Source: Nonomuraea roseoviolacea subsp. carminata
GTDB lineage: Bacteria > Actinomycetota > Actinomycetes > Streptosporangiales > Streptosporangiaceae
Assembly: GCF_024172185.1 (NCBI RefSeq)
Contig: NZ_JAMZEC010000001.1
Span: forward strand, 7,223,001-7,287,000
Direction of reading: 5' to 3'
DNA length: 64,000 nt
In this document: positions 33,281 through 40,523 of the stretch, in pieces
How positions within the stretch are numbered: position 1 is the first letter of the stretch
Layout of the letters: each line of letters begins with the position of its first letter
Notes under the pieces: generated by a model
What the model saw: only the letters and a program-made list of their open reading frames with translations
Database searches by the model: none
Told to the model about the DNA's origin: nothing
Program-made: the position numbers and the translations under genes

Positions 33281-33583
33281 ATGCCACAGACGCTCGCCCC
33301 GGCCCTGGTCCCGCAGCAGCGCCGCCCCTGCCCGGTGGCGACGCCCTGGTGCGTCCGCCACGACCACAGCGAGAGCATCTGCGCCGCCGCCGACACCCCC
33401 GTCCCCGGCCCTCTCCACTACGGCACCCAGCCCTGCGTCGGCCTCATGGCCAACCCCGACTTCGGGACGGTCATCCACATCTACCTCGCCGACGACCCGC
33501 ACACCCTCGACGAGGCCGAGGAGATCGCGCTCGCGATCCTCGCCAAGGTCGCCGCCGCCCGGGGCACCGAGGTGGCACGGTGA
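33281..33583 (+). CDS. DUF6907-like protein
   Basis: A 100-aa protein with the pattern of the actinomycete DUF6907 group: CPVATPWCVRHDHSESICAAA (Cys/His cluster near residue 20), HYGTQPCVGLM, VIHIYLADDPHTLDEAEEIALAILAKVA. Cys and His spacing suggests metal binding. ATG 33281 gives the family start; an AAAGGA lies about 12 bases upstream. GTG of the next gene overlaps its stop. Such genes are common in AICE and plasmid operons; function unknown. Confidence 0.75.
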   Translation: MPQTLAPALVPQQRRPCPVATPWCVRHDHSESICAAADTPVPGPLHYGTQPCVGLMANPDFGTVIHIYLADDPHTLDEAEEIALAILAKVAAARGTEVAR

Positions 33584-33951
33584 CCACCTCGACCGACACC
33601 ACGCTCAGCGCGGCCCAGCTCATCGCCACCTGGAAGCAGCAGGAGAGCAACGCCCGCCAGCAGCTCAGAGCCAAGGTCCCCGGCCGCACCTGGAGGGACT
33701 GCGCGCGAACGATGCTCCTCCTGGGCGGCTGGTGGAACGGCATCCGCATCCTGCAGGCGCTCCTGGCCGAGGACCCGGAGGTGGCCGACCTCGTCGCCGC
33801 CCACCTCGCCGCCGTCGCCCCGGAGGAGCTGTCGCCGGCGCTGGCCGGGCTCGGCCGCCGCGACACCCCCGAGGACATCCACCGGTGGTTTACGAGCCGT
33901 TTCGGGGAGCCGCAGTGGACCCGCACCTCACCGACGACCTCGCCCGCCTGA
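33580..33951 (+). CDS. Hypothetical protein
   Basis: A 123-aa product from GTG 33580 (GTGA overlap with the upstream stop). It contains a helical region LIATWKQQESNARQQLRAKV, a hydrophobic stretch MLLLGGWWNGIRILQALLAE and a C-terminal TPEDIHRWFTSRFGEPQW. No family recognised. Its C-terminus overlaps the next small gene by 37 bases in another frame. Confidence 0.65.
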   Translation: MTTSTDTTLSAAQLIATWKQQESNARQQLRAKVPGRTWRDCARTMLLLGGWWNGIRILQALLAEDPEVADLVAAHLAAVAPEELSPALAGLGRRDTPEDIHRWFTSRFGEPQWTRTSPTTSPA

Positions 33952-34022
33952 ACCGCTGGCAAGACGCCATCGCCGCCATGAACCCGCCACCCGACACCGA
34001 CGAGCAGGAGCCCAGCCGATGA
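33915..34022 (+). CDS. Small hypothetical protein (35 aa)
   Basis: Short gene starting at GTG 33915 with GGGGAG five bases upstream and ending in an ATGA overlap with the next gene. The product starts MDPHLTDDLARLNRWQDAI and is acidic and helical. Ribosome site and coupling on both sides support translation; no function is known. Confidence 0.55.
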   Translation: MDPHLTDDLARLNRWQDAIAAMNPPPDTDEQEPSR

Positions 34023-34579
34023 GCACCACCACCGCGCCGACGGCCAAGCAGGCGCGCAACCTGCTGGCCGAGGCCAGGAACGCCTCTACCTATACGAAGT
34101 TCTACACCGGCGGCAACGCCAGCCAGGAGAACGGCTTCGACGCGTTGCGGACGGCGCTCGTTGCCCAGGGCACCGCCACGCTCGCCATCGCCGAGGAACT
34201 CGCCGAGCTGCGCGAGGCCGTCCGCCAGGTCGCCGCCTGCCGCGCGGAGCTCGCCCAGATCGCCGCCGCGATCCAGAACCTGGCCGGCGCCCACGAGCGG
34301 TCCACCGCCCGGCTGCAGGACGCCCTCTCCGACGCCGCGACCTCGATCGACAAGACGGTTGGGAAGGGGCTGAAGGAGATCGCCGAAGAGGTTCGAGGCT
34401 GCGACGAGACCACGACCATAGGGACGATCGACATCGCCACCGCGATCCGAGAGCACAGTAAGACCGGCAACTCCGCGGTGTTCGGTGTCATCGACGTCAT
34501 GGACCGGCCGCGCTGGTGGCAGTGGCGCCGCCGCAACCAGCGCCAGCAGGCCACGATCGTGGAAGGCGCCGCGCGATGA
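34019..34579 (+). CDS. Hypothetical helical protein
   Basis: A 186-aa product. After a short N-terminal segment (KQARNLLAEARNASTYTKFY) it is dominated by long amphipathic helices with heptad character (LAIAEELAELREAVRQVAAC, EIAEEVRGC), then a basic aromatic end DRPRWWQWRRRNQRQQ. It is coupled to its neighbours by ATGA overlaps on both sides. No family recognised; the shape suits a DNA- or membrane-associated coiled coil. Confidence 0.7.
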   Translation: MSTTTAPTAKQARNLLAEARNASTYTKFYTGGNASQENGFDALRTALVAQGTATLAIAEELAELREAVRQVAACRAELAQIAAAIQNLAGAHERSTARLQDALSDAATSIDKTVGKGLKEIAEEVRGCDETTTIGTIDIATAIREHSKTGNSAVFGVIDVMDRPRWWQWRRRNQRQQATIVEGAAR

Positions 34580-34911
34580 GCCGCTACATCCCCGGCCTCG
34601 GCTGGACCAGCCCCCAGCGACGCCAGCCGCTCGCCATCACGGCCGACGACGTCAACGACATCAAGACCGTCGCCCAGGCCGCGATGGACGCCACTGCGAT
34701 CGCCGGGTTCACCCCCGAGGTGACGGTCACCCACGTCCGCGGCGGCGCCATCGTCAACGTCAAGGACACCCACCAGGTTTACCCCGCTGGCGTCCTCCGG
34801 CAGACGCTGCAGCAGATGGGCTACGTCGTCTCCCGCGAGGACCTCGGCCGCGCCGCGGTAACCGTCACCGGCCGGAACCCCGACCACGCCTGGAGCGAGG
34901 TGTCGACGTGA
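34576..34911 (+). CDS. Hypothetical protein
   Basis: A 111-aa product with mixed alpha/beta content: LAITADDVNDIKTVAQAAMD, VTVTHVRGGAIVNVKDTHQV and LRQTLQQMGYVVSREDL. The layout looks like a small globular domain. ATG 34576 overlaps the previous stop, and its own stop overlaps the next GTG. No family recognised. Confidence 0.7.
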   Translation: MSRYIPGLGWTSPQRRQPLAITADDVNDIKTVAQAAMDATAIAGFTPEVTVTHVRGGAIVNVKDTHQVYPAGVLRQTLQQMGYVVSREDLGRAAVTVTGRNPDHAWSEVST

Positions 34912-35369
34912 TCGCCCCCGACTCGCAGCTCGCCCTGATGATGTTCTCCGCCACCTTCATCGCCCTCTACGCCGGCCACCACGTCGGCGACCACTGGGTA
35001 CAGACCCACCGGCAGGCACTCACCAAGGGAGCGCCCGGGCGCGCCGGCAAGCGGGCGTGCCTCGGCCACGTCGTCACGCTCACCCTCACCAAGCTGACAG
35101 CGCTCGAACTGCTGTGGCTGGCCACCGGCTGGGTCCCCTCCGGGATCACCGCCGGCGCCGCCCTGGCCCTCGACATGATCAGCCACTATTGGGCCGACCG
35201 GCAGCACACACTCGCCGCCCTCGCCGAGCGGCTCGGCAAGGCCGACTTCCACCAGCTCGGCATGCCCGAGGCCGCGCCGACCGGGACCGGCGCGTACGCC
35301 CTCGACCAGTCATGGCACCTCGCCTGGACGTTCATCACCGCCCTGATCATCGCCGGAGGCTCCTGGTGA
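34908..35369 (+). CDS. Membrane protein, DUF3307-like
   Basis: A 153-aa protein with about three or four hydrophobic segments and conserved-looking polar motifs GHHVGDHWVQTHRQAL and MISHYWADRQHTLAALAERLGK. The first begins LALMMFSATFIALYAGHH. The His/Asp pattern resembles DUF3307 membrane proteins of phage and plasmids. GTG 34908 overlaps the upstream stop (GTGA). Function unknown; its position within the transfer operon suggests a role at the membrane. Confidence 0.65.
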   Translation: MIAPDSQLALMMFSATFIALYAGHHVGDHWVQTHRQALTKGAPGRAGKRACLGHVVTLTLTKLTALELLWLATGWVPSGITAGAALALDMISHYWADRQHTLAALAERLGKADFHQLGMPEAAPTGTGAYALDQSWHLAWTFITALIIAGGSW

Positions 35370-36508
35370 ACCTCACGACCCCGGCCGACCCGCCGCCCGA
35401 AGACATCGAGCGCGGCATCGCCGAGATCGAGCAGCACCTCGCCGCCCAGGCACCGGCCCAGCCGGCGCCCACCTCCCGGGAGCTGGCCGTGCCGGCTCCC
35501 GCCGAGGACGACGACGAGGATGAGGATGTCGAGGCGGCCGAGCACGTCATCGACATCGACATCGACCTCGACGGCGGCGAGACCCGCCGGGTCCGCAGCC
35601 TGCGCGCCGAGGTCGCCGAAGCCCACCTCCTCGTCGGCTTGCAGGAGGACGAGGCGCCGCTGCTCGTCGACAGCCCGCGGGTGCGCAAGCGCCGCCGGGC
35701 CGCCTACGAGGCGGCCAAGCTGCACGAGCTCACCCACGACCCCGTCGCGCTCGCCTACCGCGACGCCAAGGTTCGCCGGGCGGTGACCGTGATGGTGATG
35801 TCGGCGGCGTCCATCGCGCTGGCCGTCAGCTCGATCGGCGTGCAGTCGTCCGTCGCCAAGGCCCTCGACCTACCGAAACACTCGGTCGGCTGGTGGGCGG
35901 CGTTCGGTGTCGAGCCCGCGATGTCGCTGCCGCTGCTTGCCACGGTCGGCGCGCAGGCGTACAGCGCGATCCGCGGTGTGGTGGTCGACCGCAAGAGCGA
36001 CGCCGGCCGGAAGCTGTTCCGCACCGAGGCGCTGCTGCTCGGGTTGACGCTCGTGCTGAACTGCTGGCCCGCGATCAAGATGGATTTCGATCTGCTGGCG
36101 TTCATCGTGCACTCGCTCGGCCCGGTCGCCGCGGTCACCGCCGTGTGGGTTCTGCCGACGCTGTGGCAGGTGCTCGCCGCCCTGCCCGTACCCCTCCCCG
36201 AGAGGACCGGCGGGGGCTCCGTCAGACCCGTCCGCCGCGCCTCCTCGAGGCCGTCGAGCGCGACCGGGCGTACCCCCTCCTCCACGGCGGATGACCAGCG
36301 GCGGAGGAGACCGGCGGAGGGGGGCTCCTCCGCCGCCTCCCGGGGGCGTACGGCGGATGAGCATCGCGCCGAGCTTCGCCGGTTGATCGCCGCCGGCGAG
36401 TTGCCGTCGCGGCCGTCTGCCCGGGCGATTCAGAACGCTCTGCGGTGCCGGGAGGAACTCTCCCGGGAGTTGCGCGACGAGCTCCGCGATAGGGGCGAGT
36501 CGCGATGA
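35366..36508 (+). CDS. DUF2637-like membrane protein of the transfer operon
   Basis: A 380-aa protein. Residues 1-130 are acidic and hydrophilic, with a DDDEDEDVEAAE run. The middle contains four hydrophobic segments (VMSAASIALAVSSIGVQSSV, WAAFGVEPAMSLPLLATVGA, LLLGLTLVLNCWPAIKMD, LLAFIVHSLGPVAAVTAVWV). The end is a basic Ser/Arg-rich tail closing with a helix-turn-helix-like AIQNALRCREELSRELRDEL. The GVEP-type membrane region is that of DUF2637 proteins, regular members of actinomycete conjugative-element operons and related to Spd spread proteins. GTG 35366 overlaps the upstream stop. Confidence 0.72.
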   Translation: MNLTTPADPPPEDIERGIAEIEQHLAAQAPAQPAPTSRELAVPAPAEDDDEDEDVEAAEHVIDIDIDLDGGETRRVRSLRAEVAEAHLLVGLQEDEAPLLVDSPRVRKRRRAAYEAAKLHELTHDPVALAYRDAKVRRAVTVMVMSAASIALAVSSIGVQSSVAKALDLPKHSVGWWAAFGVEPAMSLPLLATVGAQAYSAIRGVVVDRKSDAGRKLFRTEALLLGLTLVLNCWPAIKMDFDLLAFIVHSLGPVAAVTAVWVLPTLWQVLAALPVPLPERTGGGSVRPVRRASSRPSSATGRTPSSTADDQRRRRPAEGGSSAASRGRTADEHRAELRRLIAAGELPSRPSARAIQNALRCREELSRELRDELRDRGESR

Positions 36509-36534
36509 CCCGTGACTCTCGGAAGGAGTCTTCG

Positions 36535-37005
36535 ATGAGCAACACCTCGTCCCGGCCGGGCTGGTCCGGGGACATGTTGGACCGCCCGGAGATGGTCGAG
36601 GCGTGGGCCGGCCAGCTGCGGGCGTCCTTGGCCGAGTACGTGGACTACGTCACCCGTATCCGTCGGGACGCCGAGGCCATGTGGAAGGCCAATCCGCCCG
36701 CCGAGTTCGGCAGCTTCGAGGCGTGGTGGCGGCACCACAAGGTCGCTGGCCCGTTCGCCCGGCTCCAGGAGCACCTGGAGGAGGCGGTCAAGCTCACCTT
36801 CGAGGTCGCGGCGCAGCACCGCCGGCAGCGTCACGAGGTGCCTGCCGCACGTCAGGCCGCCGCCCAGGCCAAGCAGCAGGTGGCGCTCGGCCGCGGCGCG
36901 GACACCGGCCGCTCGCCCCAGCCCCGACCTGCGGAAGCCCGGGCGCCGGCGGCCTCGCAGGACAGCACCTTCCTGGACTTCCTCCGCGGGGAGCGGTCGG
37001 CATGA
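36535..37005 (+). CDS. Transfer-operon hypothetical protein
   Basis: A 156-aa product from ATG 36535, which has AAGGAG six bases upstream (ATG 36505 is also in frame and overlaps the previous stop). The N-terminal half is helical (RPEMVEAWAGQLRASLAEYV, FGSFEAWWRHHKVAGPFARL); the C-terminal half is Ala/Gln/Pro-rich and ends DSTFLDFLRGERSA. I recall similar proteins beside the FtsK-like genes of AICEs, but no function is known. Confidence 0.7.
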   Translation: MSNTSSRPGWSGDMLDRPEMVEAWAGQLRASLAEYVDYVTRIRRDAEAMWKANPPAEFGSFEAWWRHHKVAGPFARLQEHLEEAVKLTFEVAAQHRRQRHEVPAARQAAAQAKQQVALGRGADTGRSPQPRPAEARAPAASQDSTFLDFLRGERSA

Positions 37006-37253
37006 GTACCACGATCGAGCTCACCCCGGAGGCGCGGCGGCGGCTCCAGAACCTCGCCAAGACCTGGGACGAGCGGGCCCGTGCCGCCGCAACCGACGCT
37101 GAACTGGCGAAGGTGTGCTTCGACCGGGCCAAGGCCGCCGCCCGCTGGGCGCAGCGCACCGGCGACATGCGTGCGATGCACGAACTGGCTGAGCTGCTCG
37201 CGACGTGGTCCGCGCAGACGGAGTACACCGCCGCCACCCGTCACACAGCGTGA
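37002..37253 (+). CDS. Small helical protein
   Basis: An 83-aa product, ATG 37002 overlapping the previous stop (ATGA). It is almost entirely helical (RRRLQNLAKTWDERARAAAT, DRAKAAARWAQRTGDM). No family recognised. It is the last gene before the only sizeable gap in the plus-strand operon. Confidence 0.7.
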   Translation: MSTTIELTPEARRRLQNLAKTWDERARAAATDAELAKVCFDRAKAAARWAQRTGDMRAMHELAELLATWSAQTEYTAATRHTA

Positions 37254-37278
37254 TGCGCATCTTCATGTTCATCTGCCG

Positions 37279-37341
37279 CGTCCCCTCGCGCGCGTAATGC
37301 GCGGCGCGCGTACGCGCGGCGCGCGAGTATCCCGAATTCGG
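37279..37341. promoter_or_regulatory. CpG-dense palindromic gap in the transfer operon
   Basis: Within the 122-base gap 37254-37375, the 12-mer GCGCGGCGCGCG occurs twice (37299-37310, 37314-37325). A 14-bp palindrome CGCGCGTACGCGCG lies at 37305-37318 and the palindrome CCGAATTCGG at 37332-37341. Position before the large transfer-operon gene suits a promoter with operators, or a transfer-associated site such as clt. Which one cannot be told from sequence. Confidence 0.5.
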
Positions 37342-37375
37342 TTACTGACTGTCAACCCCCAGAGAGGAGGCGGAC

Positions 37376-39193
37376 ATGAGCGACAACGACGAGAAGGGCC
37401 GCGGCGGGGAGCTTCTGCCCTTCCCCCGCGTGATCCTGCCAGGCTCCATGGACGCCCCCGAGCCAGGGCCTCGCGCCGCCGCTGGCGCCGCCGACGAGCC
37501 GGCCGCCCCGTCATGGCCTCGCCTACCCCGGGTGGAGCAGATGGGCCCCCCGCTGCACATGACCGTCCCGGCCGTCCCGGCGCTCGAATCCGGTGACGAG
37601 GAGGGCGCGTTCGCCCCGCCGCAGCCGGAGGACCCGGACAACCCGACCAGTCGGGACACCCTGCAGCTCGCCGTCGCGCTGATGACGGCCATGGGTGTGG
37701 CCGCCGCGCAGGGCATGTGGCATCGGGCGCGGCACCGTTCGGCGCTCGCCGATCAGGCCCGGGCCAACGCGGACAAGGCGACCGCGAAGGCTGCCGCCGC
37801 AGGATCCGGTACGCGCGCGGAGGGGAAGCGGTCCGGGTCGCTGACGCGCTCGCACCAGGAGGGCACACACAGGAAGTCTCACGGGCCGCGTGGCGGCGGG
37901 CGAGGCGCTGGCGGGCACACGGGCCATGACGGCGACCGGAAGGCGCGTAAGGGGCCGAAGGGCGGCCCCAGCGGGGATCGGAGGCCGGGCGACGGCAAGA
38001 CCGGCCCGAGCCCCAAGGCGCCCAAGGCCGGCCCGGGCGGCAAGACGATGCGGGACGGGGACAAGTCGAAGCAGCGCAAGCAACGCCCCGGCAAGGACGG
38101 CAGCGCCCCGACGCGCCCCGACGCTCGCGTCCCTGAGGCGAAGGGCAAGCCGCCGAAGCAGCCCGCCCCGGCCGGCAGCAAGGGGCCCGGCAAGGGCGCG
38201 CGCGACGCGAAGCGGCCCACCGGCCCGGCCCCGTTGACGTGGAAGGCGCCCAAGAGCGGCAAGGACGCCAAGGAGGCCAGGCCGAAGCGCTGGACCGGCG
38301 GGCGCCCCGAGGGCAGCGGCAAGCCGGCGAAGAAGCCGACGGGCGGCGCCGGCAAGGACGAGCCGGCCGCCAAGACCCCGGGCGGATCCCGGCGGCCCGA
38401 GGGCCAGAAGCTGACCTGGAAGGCGCGCAAGGGGCACGGCAAGAGAAGCGCGGGGCCGAAGCGGTGGACAGCCGGACGGCCCGGCACCGGCCGCGGCAAG
38501 GGCACGTCCGGCACCAAGTCCGCGGGCGACTACCAGGACGCCGCCGGCTCGTGGAGGCCCCCGCCACCGCCGCCTCCCGGGTGGGAGGGGATGAGGCCCC
38601 CGCCCGGCGCCGACCGGGCCTACCGCTTCGAGCGGATGGACCGCGTCGACCAGCCCCCCGGCCGCGAGCAGCACGACAAGCCGGCCAGGGCCGTCACCGG
38701 GGCGCCCGCGGCAGGGTGGCGTGCGCTGCCCGCCGGCCGCGCCGCCGCGCCGCAGTCAGCCCCGTACGAGCAGGGAGCCCGAAGCATGAGCACGCCGCCG
38801 CCCCGCACGACCCAGTACGGCGACGCCGAGCTGACCATCTACGACGTGATCGAAGCCGACGCCGACATGGCCGAGGAGATCACCGACGGCGTCGCCGAGG
38901 CCCGCGCGACCGCCGAAGGCTGCGAACGGCTCATCACCAAGCTCGAAGCCGTCCACGCCAAGCTCATCGAACTGCGAGTGCCGGGCGTCCTGGCGGGCTG
39001 GATGGTGCGGCTCATGGACAAGACCCTCACCGTCAAGGCCCGCGCGAACGCCATCGCCGAGGGCCTGCCCCGGGCGGCCGAGGCCATTGCGACCGCTGGC
39101 AGCAACGCCGCGGCGCGGCACAAGCCGCTGGCTGACGCCGTCCGCGACGCTGGCCACACCAGGCCCGCCGAGCGCGAATACCACGACGAGTAG
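37376..39193 (+). CDS. Large basic low-complexity protein of the transfer operon
   Basis: A 605-aa product with AGGAGG five bases before ATG 37376. Residues about 1-130 hold a short hydrophobic stretch (LQLAVALMTAMGVAAAQGMW). Residues 140-470 are Lys/Gly/Pro-rich and strongly basic, with two repeats of LTWKA...PKRWT(G/A)GRP near 284 and 343. The C-terminal 134 residues form a folded-looking helical domain starting MSTPPPRTTQYGDAELTIYD, which may also be made separately from an internal ATG at 38786. The gene type is familiar from AICE transfer clusters. A DNA-binding role is inferred from charge only. Confidence 0.75.
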   Translation: MSDNDEKGRGGELLPFPRVILPGSMDAPEPGPRAAAGAADEPAAPSWPRLPRVEQMGPPLHMTVPAVPALESGDEEGAFAPPQPEDPDNPTSRDTLQLAVALMTAMGVAAAQGMWHRARHRSALADQARANADKATAKAAAAGSGTRAEGKRSGSLTRSHQEGTHRKSHGPRGGGRGAGGHTGHDGDRKARKGPKGGPSGDRRPGDGKTGPSPKAPKAGPGGKTMRDGDKSKQRKQRPGKDGSAPTRPDARVPEAKGKPPKQPAPAGSKGPGKGARDAKRPTGPAPLTWKAPKSGKDAKEARPKRWTGGRPEGSGKPAKKPTGGAGKDEPAAKTPGGSRRPEGQKLTWKARKGHGKRSAGPKRWTAGRPGTGRGKGTSGTKSAGDYQDAAGSWRPPPPPPPGWEGMRPPPGADRAYRFERMDRVDQPPGREQHDKPARAVTGAPAAGWRALPAGRAAAPQSAPYEQGARSMSTPPPRTTQYGDAELTIYDVIEADADMAEEITDGVAEARATAEGCERLITKLEAVHAKLIELRVPGVLAGWMVRLMDKTLTVKARANAIAEGLPRAAEAIATAGSNAAARHKPLADAVRDAGHTRPAEREYHDE

Positions 39194-39205
39194 GGAGGCC
39201 CTGTC

Positions 39206-39640
39206 ATGGGTGCAGAACTGGAAAGAAGCCCCACAGGCGCCGCGGTCGCGGCCAGCAGCGGCGTGCTGGAGACGGTGGTGCGCTACGGCATCATCATCGC
39301 CCAGCTCACGGTGGCCGGGATCCGGCTGCGCGGTCTGAGCGAGCAGGTGCGCTCGACGTACCGCTACGTCGAAGGCTGCTCGTCCGGCGTGGACCGGCTC
39401 GCCGAGCAGATGGCTTCCCTGAAGGTGGACGTCGACACCGTCAGCGAGCACCACCAGGCCGCCGCCGTCATGCGGTCCGTGCTCGCCGAGGCCGACGCGA
39501 TGGCCGCCGACACCGAGGACCTGGCGACCATGTTCGGCCAGGCATCCGACGCCCACCAGGCCGACTACGGGACCGTCGCCGACACCGCCACCAGCATGCC
39601 GGTCCAGATGGCCGAAGCCGAGTTCTACAGCAACCGCTGA
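39206..39640 (+). CDS. Conjugation-cluster protein, TraB-associated type
   Basis: A 144-aa product with GGGAGG upstream of ATG 39206. It has one hydrophobic segment (VVRYGIIIAQLTVAGIRL), then long helices (SEQVRSTYRYVEGCSSGVDR, AVMRSVLAEADAMAADTEDL). It ends in the characteristic MAEAEFYSNR. Close relatives stand next to FtsK-like translocase genes in Streptomyces elements and are often labelled conjugal transfer protein. The biochemical role is not known. Confidence 0.75.
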   Translation: MGAELERSPTGAAVAASSGVLETVVRYGIIIAQLTVAGIRLRGLSEQVRSTYRYVEGCSSGVDRLAEQMASLKVDVDTVSEHHQAAAVMRSVLAEADAMAADTEDLATMFGQASDAHQADYGTVADTATSMPVQMAEAEFYSNR

Positions 39641-39659
39641 TGAGCCGAAGGAGAAGATC

Positions 39660-40520
39660 GTGACCCCGCCGCCGCTGCCCAAGGTGGACATGTCGCTGCC
39701 AGAGTGGCACGACCTCAGCCGGGCGCTCCGCCGCCTCGACACCGCACGCAGCGGCACGGGCCGCCTGGCCACCGCGGCCGGCTTCACCGCCGCGGCGGTC
39801 GGCCTGTTCACCGGCGACTTCGCCGGGGCGTCCCTGCTGGCGACCGCCGCCCTGTCCGCCGCTGGGCTGGCCTCCCTGCGGCTGTGGAAGCCCGATGGCC
39901 AGCAGAAGACGGTCGCGACCGTGCTCTACCTGGCGCCCGGCGCCAGCCTCGCCGCGCTGCTGGTCGGCGAGCGGATCGTGCCCGGCATCCACTGGGTGGA
40001 GGCGCTCGGCCTGGCCGTGTGGACGCTCGGGGTCGGGCTGGTGCGGCCGGCCCGCGTCGCTCGCCGCATGATGTCCCCGACGCCGCCGCCCGCGCCGGCG
40101 ACCGACCTGGCCCCGGTCGACGGGCTGCTCGACGACCATCCGGCGGCGCGCTGGTGGGCGGAGCACGTGGCCGTCAAGGGTGGGGCCGCGCCCAGCACGC
40201 TGCTGGAGGGCATCGAGCGGACCGGCGAGAAGTCGCTCAAGGCCGTGATCCGCTCGGCCACCCCGGGCCGCCCGGTCCCGAACATCGACGTCAAGGACCT
40301 GTCGGCGGCCATGAACATCCCCGAAGACCTGATCAAGATCGGGCCGGTGCCCGGCAGGGGCGCCTCCGTACGGCTGCTCAAGGTCGGCCAGCAGGAGGAG
40401 GACCGCGACCCAGCTTCGGTGTGGGCCAGCAGGATCGCCCCGCTGGCCATGCCCGGGACGGTGCTGACGAGCGTACGCAGCGGCCGGCCCGCCGCGAGTA
40501 CCTCAGGACAGGAGGGCTGA
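39660..40520 (+). CDS. Membrane component of the DNA-transfer translocase
   Basis: A 286-aa protein with three or four membrane segments in residues 35-130 (FTAAAVGLFTGDFAGASLLA, TVATVLYLAPGASLAALLVG). A cytoplasmic region follows: LLDDHPAARWWAEHVAVKGG, LEGIERTGEKSLKAVIRSAT, DLSAAMNIPEDLIKIGPVPG. This looks like the membrane and linker half of an FtsK/TraB-like translocase, with the ATPase encoded separately three bases downstream. GTG 39660 has AAGGAG six bases upstream. It probably anchors the ATPase at the membrane. Confidence 0.75.
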   Translation: MTPPPLPKVDMSLPEWHDLSRALRRLDTARSGTGRLATAAGFTAAAVGLFTGDFAGASLLATAALSAAGLASLRLWKPDGQQKTVATVLYLAPGASLAALLVGERIVPGIHWVEALGLAVWTLGVGLVRPARVARRMMSPTPPPAPATDLAPVDGLLDDHPAARWWAEHVAVKGGAAPSTLLEGIERTGEKSLKAVIRSATPGRPVPNIDVKDLSAAMNIPEDLIKIGPVPGRGASVRLLKVGQQEEDRDPASVWASRIAPLAMPGTVLTSVRSGRPAASTSGQEG

Positions 40521-40523
40521 CCG

